A DNA stretch of 34,559 nucleotides from Verrucomicrobia bacterium 12-59-8 (lineage in GTDB: Bacteria > Verrucomicrobiota > Verrucomicrobiae > Verrucomicrobiales > Verrucomicrobiaceae): contig NCCR01000117.1 of assembly GCA_002279765.1 (NCBI GenBank), forward strand, positions 1-34,559, written 5' to 3'. Position numbers and translations under genes: made by a program. Positions 33,027 to 34,559 of the stretch are shown in pieces. The notes under the pieces are model-generated. The model was not told where the DNA came from. It was given only the letters and a program-made list of their open reading frames with translations, and ran no database searches. The stretch's first letter is position 1, and each line of letters begins with the position of its first letter.

Positions 33027-34370
33027 ATGAACAAGCTCCTGATCCTCCTGTCATTGCTGGCACTCCCGGTCTTTGGCGAGCCGTTGCGGCTGGCGACGTT
33101 TCGTGCGGATGTCACACCGCCAGTGGGTGCGCCGTTGTGCGGTGGGCTGGTGAAGCCGGTGGCGGGGGTGAGCGAGCCGTTGCTGGCGCTGGGGGTGGTG
33201 ATTCTGAGCGATGACAAGCCGGTGGTGCTGTGTGCGGTGGACTGGTGTGAGATTCGCGTGGGGGATCATGTGCACTGGCGGGAGGTGCTGGCGCAGGCGG
33301 CGGGAACGACGCCGGAGCGCGTGGCGGTGCAGAGTCTGCATCAGCACAATGCGCCGATTGGAGATGCGGCATCGCATCGGTTGCTGGAGGGTTTTACTTC
33401 GCCGCCGAAGGTGATGGATCTTGAATGGGCCGAGCGTGCGCTGAAGGGCGTGGCGGCGAGCATTGAGCAGGCGCTAAAGAATGCGGTGCCGCTGACGCAT
33501 ATCGCACATGGTGAGGCGGCGGTGGAGAAGGTGGCTTCCAACCGCCGGATCATGGGTGACGATGGGAAGGTGGCGAAGATGCGGCTGAGCTCCACGAAGG
33601 ATGCGGCACTGCAGGCGCTGCCGGAAGGGCTGGTCGATCCGCTGCTGAAGACGATCAGCTTTTGGAACGGCGAGAAGAAGCTGGCGGTGCTGCACTACTA
33701 CGCGACGCATCCCATGAGCTACTACGGCGACGGCATGGTGACGTCTGACTTTGTGGGCACGGCACGTGAGCGGCGCACGCAGGATGATGGCGTGCCGCAT
33801 CTGTACTTCACCGGCTGCGGCGGCAACATCGCAGCGGGCAAATACAATGACGCCAGCAAGGAATCACGGGTAAAGCTGGGGGAGAACATCCATGCGGCGA
33901 TGGTGAAGTCCGAGCAGCAGATGAAACGAGTGCCGCTGACAAAGATGGAATGGCGCGCGCGTCCGGTGGTGCTGAAGTCGAACCCTGAGTTTCCCGAAGA
34001 GCGCATGCTGAAGGTGTGTGAGAATACGACGACTGTGGCCTCGACGCGTATCAGCGCGGCGTTTCGCGTGGGCTTCATCCGCCAAAGCGCCGCAGGCGTG
34101 CCGATTCAGTTCACCAGCCTGCATCTGGGAGATGACGTGTGCCTCCTGCATCTGCCGGGCGAGAGCTTCATCGAGTATCAGCTCTTTGCGCAGCAGCAGC
34201 GCCCCGGCGGATTTGTCGCCACGGCGAGCTATGGTGACGGCGGGCCGGGTTACATCCCCCTGGAAAAATCCTTCGCCGAAGGCGGCTACGAGCCCACGCA
34301 GGCCTTCGCCGCACCGGAGTCGGAAAAGGTGATGCGGGAGACGATTGTCGAGTTGCTCCGTGTGAAGTGA
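33027..34370 (+). CDS. Secreted neutral/alkaline ceramidase-like hydrolase
   Basis: A 447-residue protein. The ATG at 33027 follows GAGGT at 33021-33025 and gives a signal peptide (MNKLLILLSLLALPVFG); the in-frame start at 32994 is rejected. The body resembles the N-terminal catalytic part of neutral/alkaline non-lysosomal ceramidases. It has FRADVTPPVGAPLCGG, LHQHNAP (His105, His107), HYYATHPMSYYG (His228), FTGCGGNIA, and a late LHLPGESFIEYQ with ASYGDGGPGYIP. The histidines and the late Glu are likely zinc ligands. Homologues are widespread in Planctomycetota and Verrucomicrobiota and are probably not true ceramidases; the substrate is unknown. The 46-nt distance to the DUF1501 stop suggests co-transcription. 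Confidence 0.85.
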   Translation: MNKLLILLSLLALPVFGEPLRLATFRADVTPPVGAPLCGGLVKPVAGVSEPLLALGVVILSDDKPVVLCAVDWCEIRVGDHVHWREVLAQAAGTTPERVAVQSLHQHNAPIGDAASHRLLEGFTSPPKVMDLEWAERALKGVAASIEQALKNAVPLTHIAHGEAAVEKVASNRRIMGDDGKVAKMRLSSTKDAALQALPEGLVDPLLKTISFWNGEKKLAVLHYYATHPMSYYGDGMVTSDFVGTARERRTQDDGVPHLYFTGCGGNIAAGKYNDASKESRVKLGENIHAAMVKSEQQMKRVPLTKMEWRARPVVLKSNPEFPEERMLKVCENTTTVASTRISAAFRVGFIRQSAAGVPIQFTSLHLGDDVCLLHLPGESFIEYQLFAQQQRPGGFVATASYGDGGPGYIPLEKSFAEGGYEPTQAFAAPESEKVMRETIVELLRVK

Positions 34371-34389
34371 ATGGGTAAATGTCGGCCTC

Positions 34390-34559
34390 ATGATCCTCGA
34401 CACTCTTGAAAACTCCGCCCGCTATGAAGTCCTGAATTCACGTTTCGCGAAGGCGTTTGCCTATCTCCGCACGGTGGACGGCACGCAGCCACTGGGGCGG
34501 TTTGATCTGGATGGGGATGACTGCTTCGCGCTGGTGCAGACCTATGAGACGAAGCTGAT
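34390..34559 (+). CDS. YhcH/YjgK/YiaL family protein, 5' part
   Basis: Only the first 56 codons lie in the window. MILDTLENSARYEVLNSRF, then the FAYLRTVDG stretch and GRFDLDGDDCFALVQTYET match the N-terminal half of the YhcH/YjgK/YiaL (DUF386) cupin-like family, cytoplasmic proteins of about 150 residues. Members occur in sialic-acid and other sugar-acid gene clusters and may act on sugar intermediates. The start is 19 nt after the ceramidase-like gene, so it may belong to the same transcript. The end is beyond the window. Confidence 0.82.
   Translation, partial: MILDTLENSARYEVLNSRFAKAFAYLRTVDGTQPLGRFDLDGDDCFALVQTYETKL

Noticed and set aside
1..34559. tRNA, rRNA, CRISPR array, insertion sequence
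   Set aside because: No tRNA T-loop signature, no rRNA sequence, no regularly spaced identical repeats and no transposase frame were recognised in the window.

Overview
The window looks like a chromosomal segment of a GC-rich member of the PVC group, most likely Verrucomicrobiota (a Prosthecobacter/Verrucomicrobium-like lineage; Planctomycetota is the alternative). The main evidence is the density of families that are abundant in these phyla. These include CxxCH proteins with PSCyt/PSD domains (DUF1587/1592/1588/1585 and DUF1549/1553), twin-arginine DUF1552 and DUF1501 proteins, a DUF1080 protein, a YHYH protein and a ceramidase-like secreted hydrolase. No rRNA, tRNA, CRISPR array, transposase or phage gene was seen.

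Layout. Positions 1-8.5 kb hold mixed accessory and housekeeping genes: the 3' part of a beta-hydroxyacid dehydrogenase, an SDR oxidoreductase, a small Gly-rich lipoprotein, a DUF1080 protein, an AT-rich DUF4145 gene that looks imported, a Uup-like ABC-F ATPase, a hicBA toxin-antitoxin pair, and a divergent pair of phosphoesterases (GDPD and a nucleotide pyrophosphatase-like lipoprotein). Positions 8.5-13.7 kb hold a decayed first copy of the PSCyt/DUF1592 gene, split by a frameshifting deletion, and its intact DUF1552 partner. These are surrounded by long non-coding stretches rich in structured repeats. Positions 13.7-24.3 kb form a six-gene, same-strand array: histidine kinase, NarL-type regulator, DUF1592-type cytochrome, DUF1552 protein, a secreted protein of unknown function, and a large PSCyt1-DUF1549-DUF1553 protein. 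The kinase sensor carries two copies of a discoidin-like module that also occurs inside the last protein of the array, so sensor and effector may recognise the same ligand.

Positions 24.4-31.4 kb hold a lactate permease, then three minus-strand genes: an MFS exporter, a YHYH protein and a di-heme peroxidase whose N-terminus is an MbnP-like domain. MbnP and MbnH are normally separate proteins, so this is a natural fusion of a copper-binding protein with its modifying enzyme. Positions 31.5-34.6 kb hold a DUF1501 protein, a ceramidase-like hydrolase and the start of a YhcH/YjgK/YiaL family gene.

Across the whole window the + strand is C-rich on the left and G-rich on the right, whatever the gene orientation. 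The switch lies at about 15-16.2 kb. That direction of change fits a replication origin or a rearrangement or misassembly junction, and no DnaA-box cluster was found to decide between them. All functions are inferred from sequence reading alone; no database search was run.
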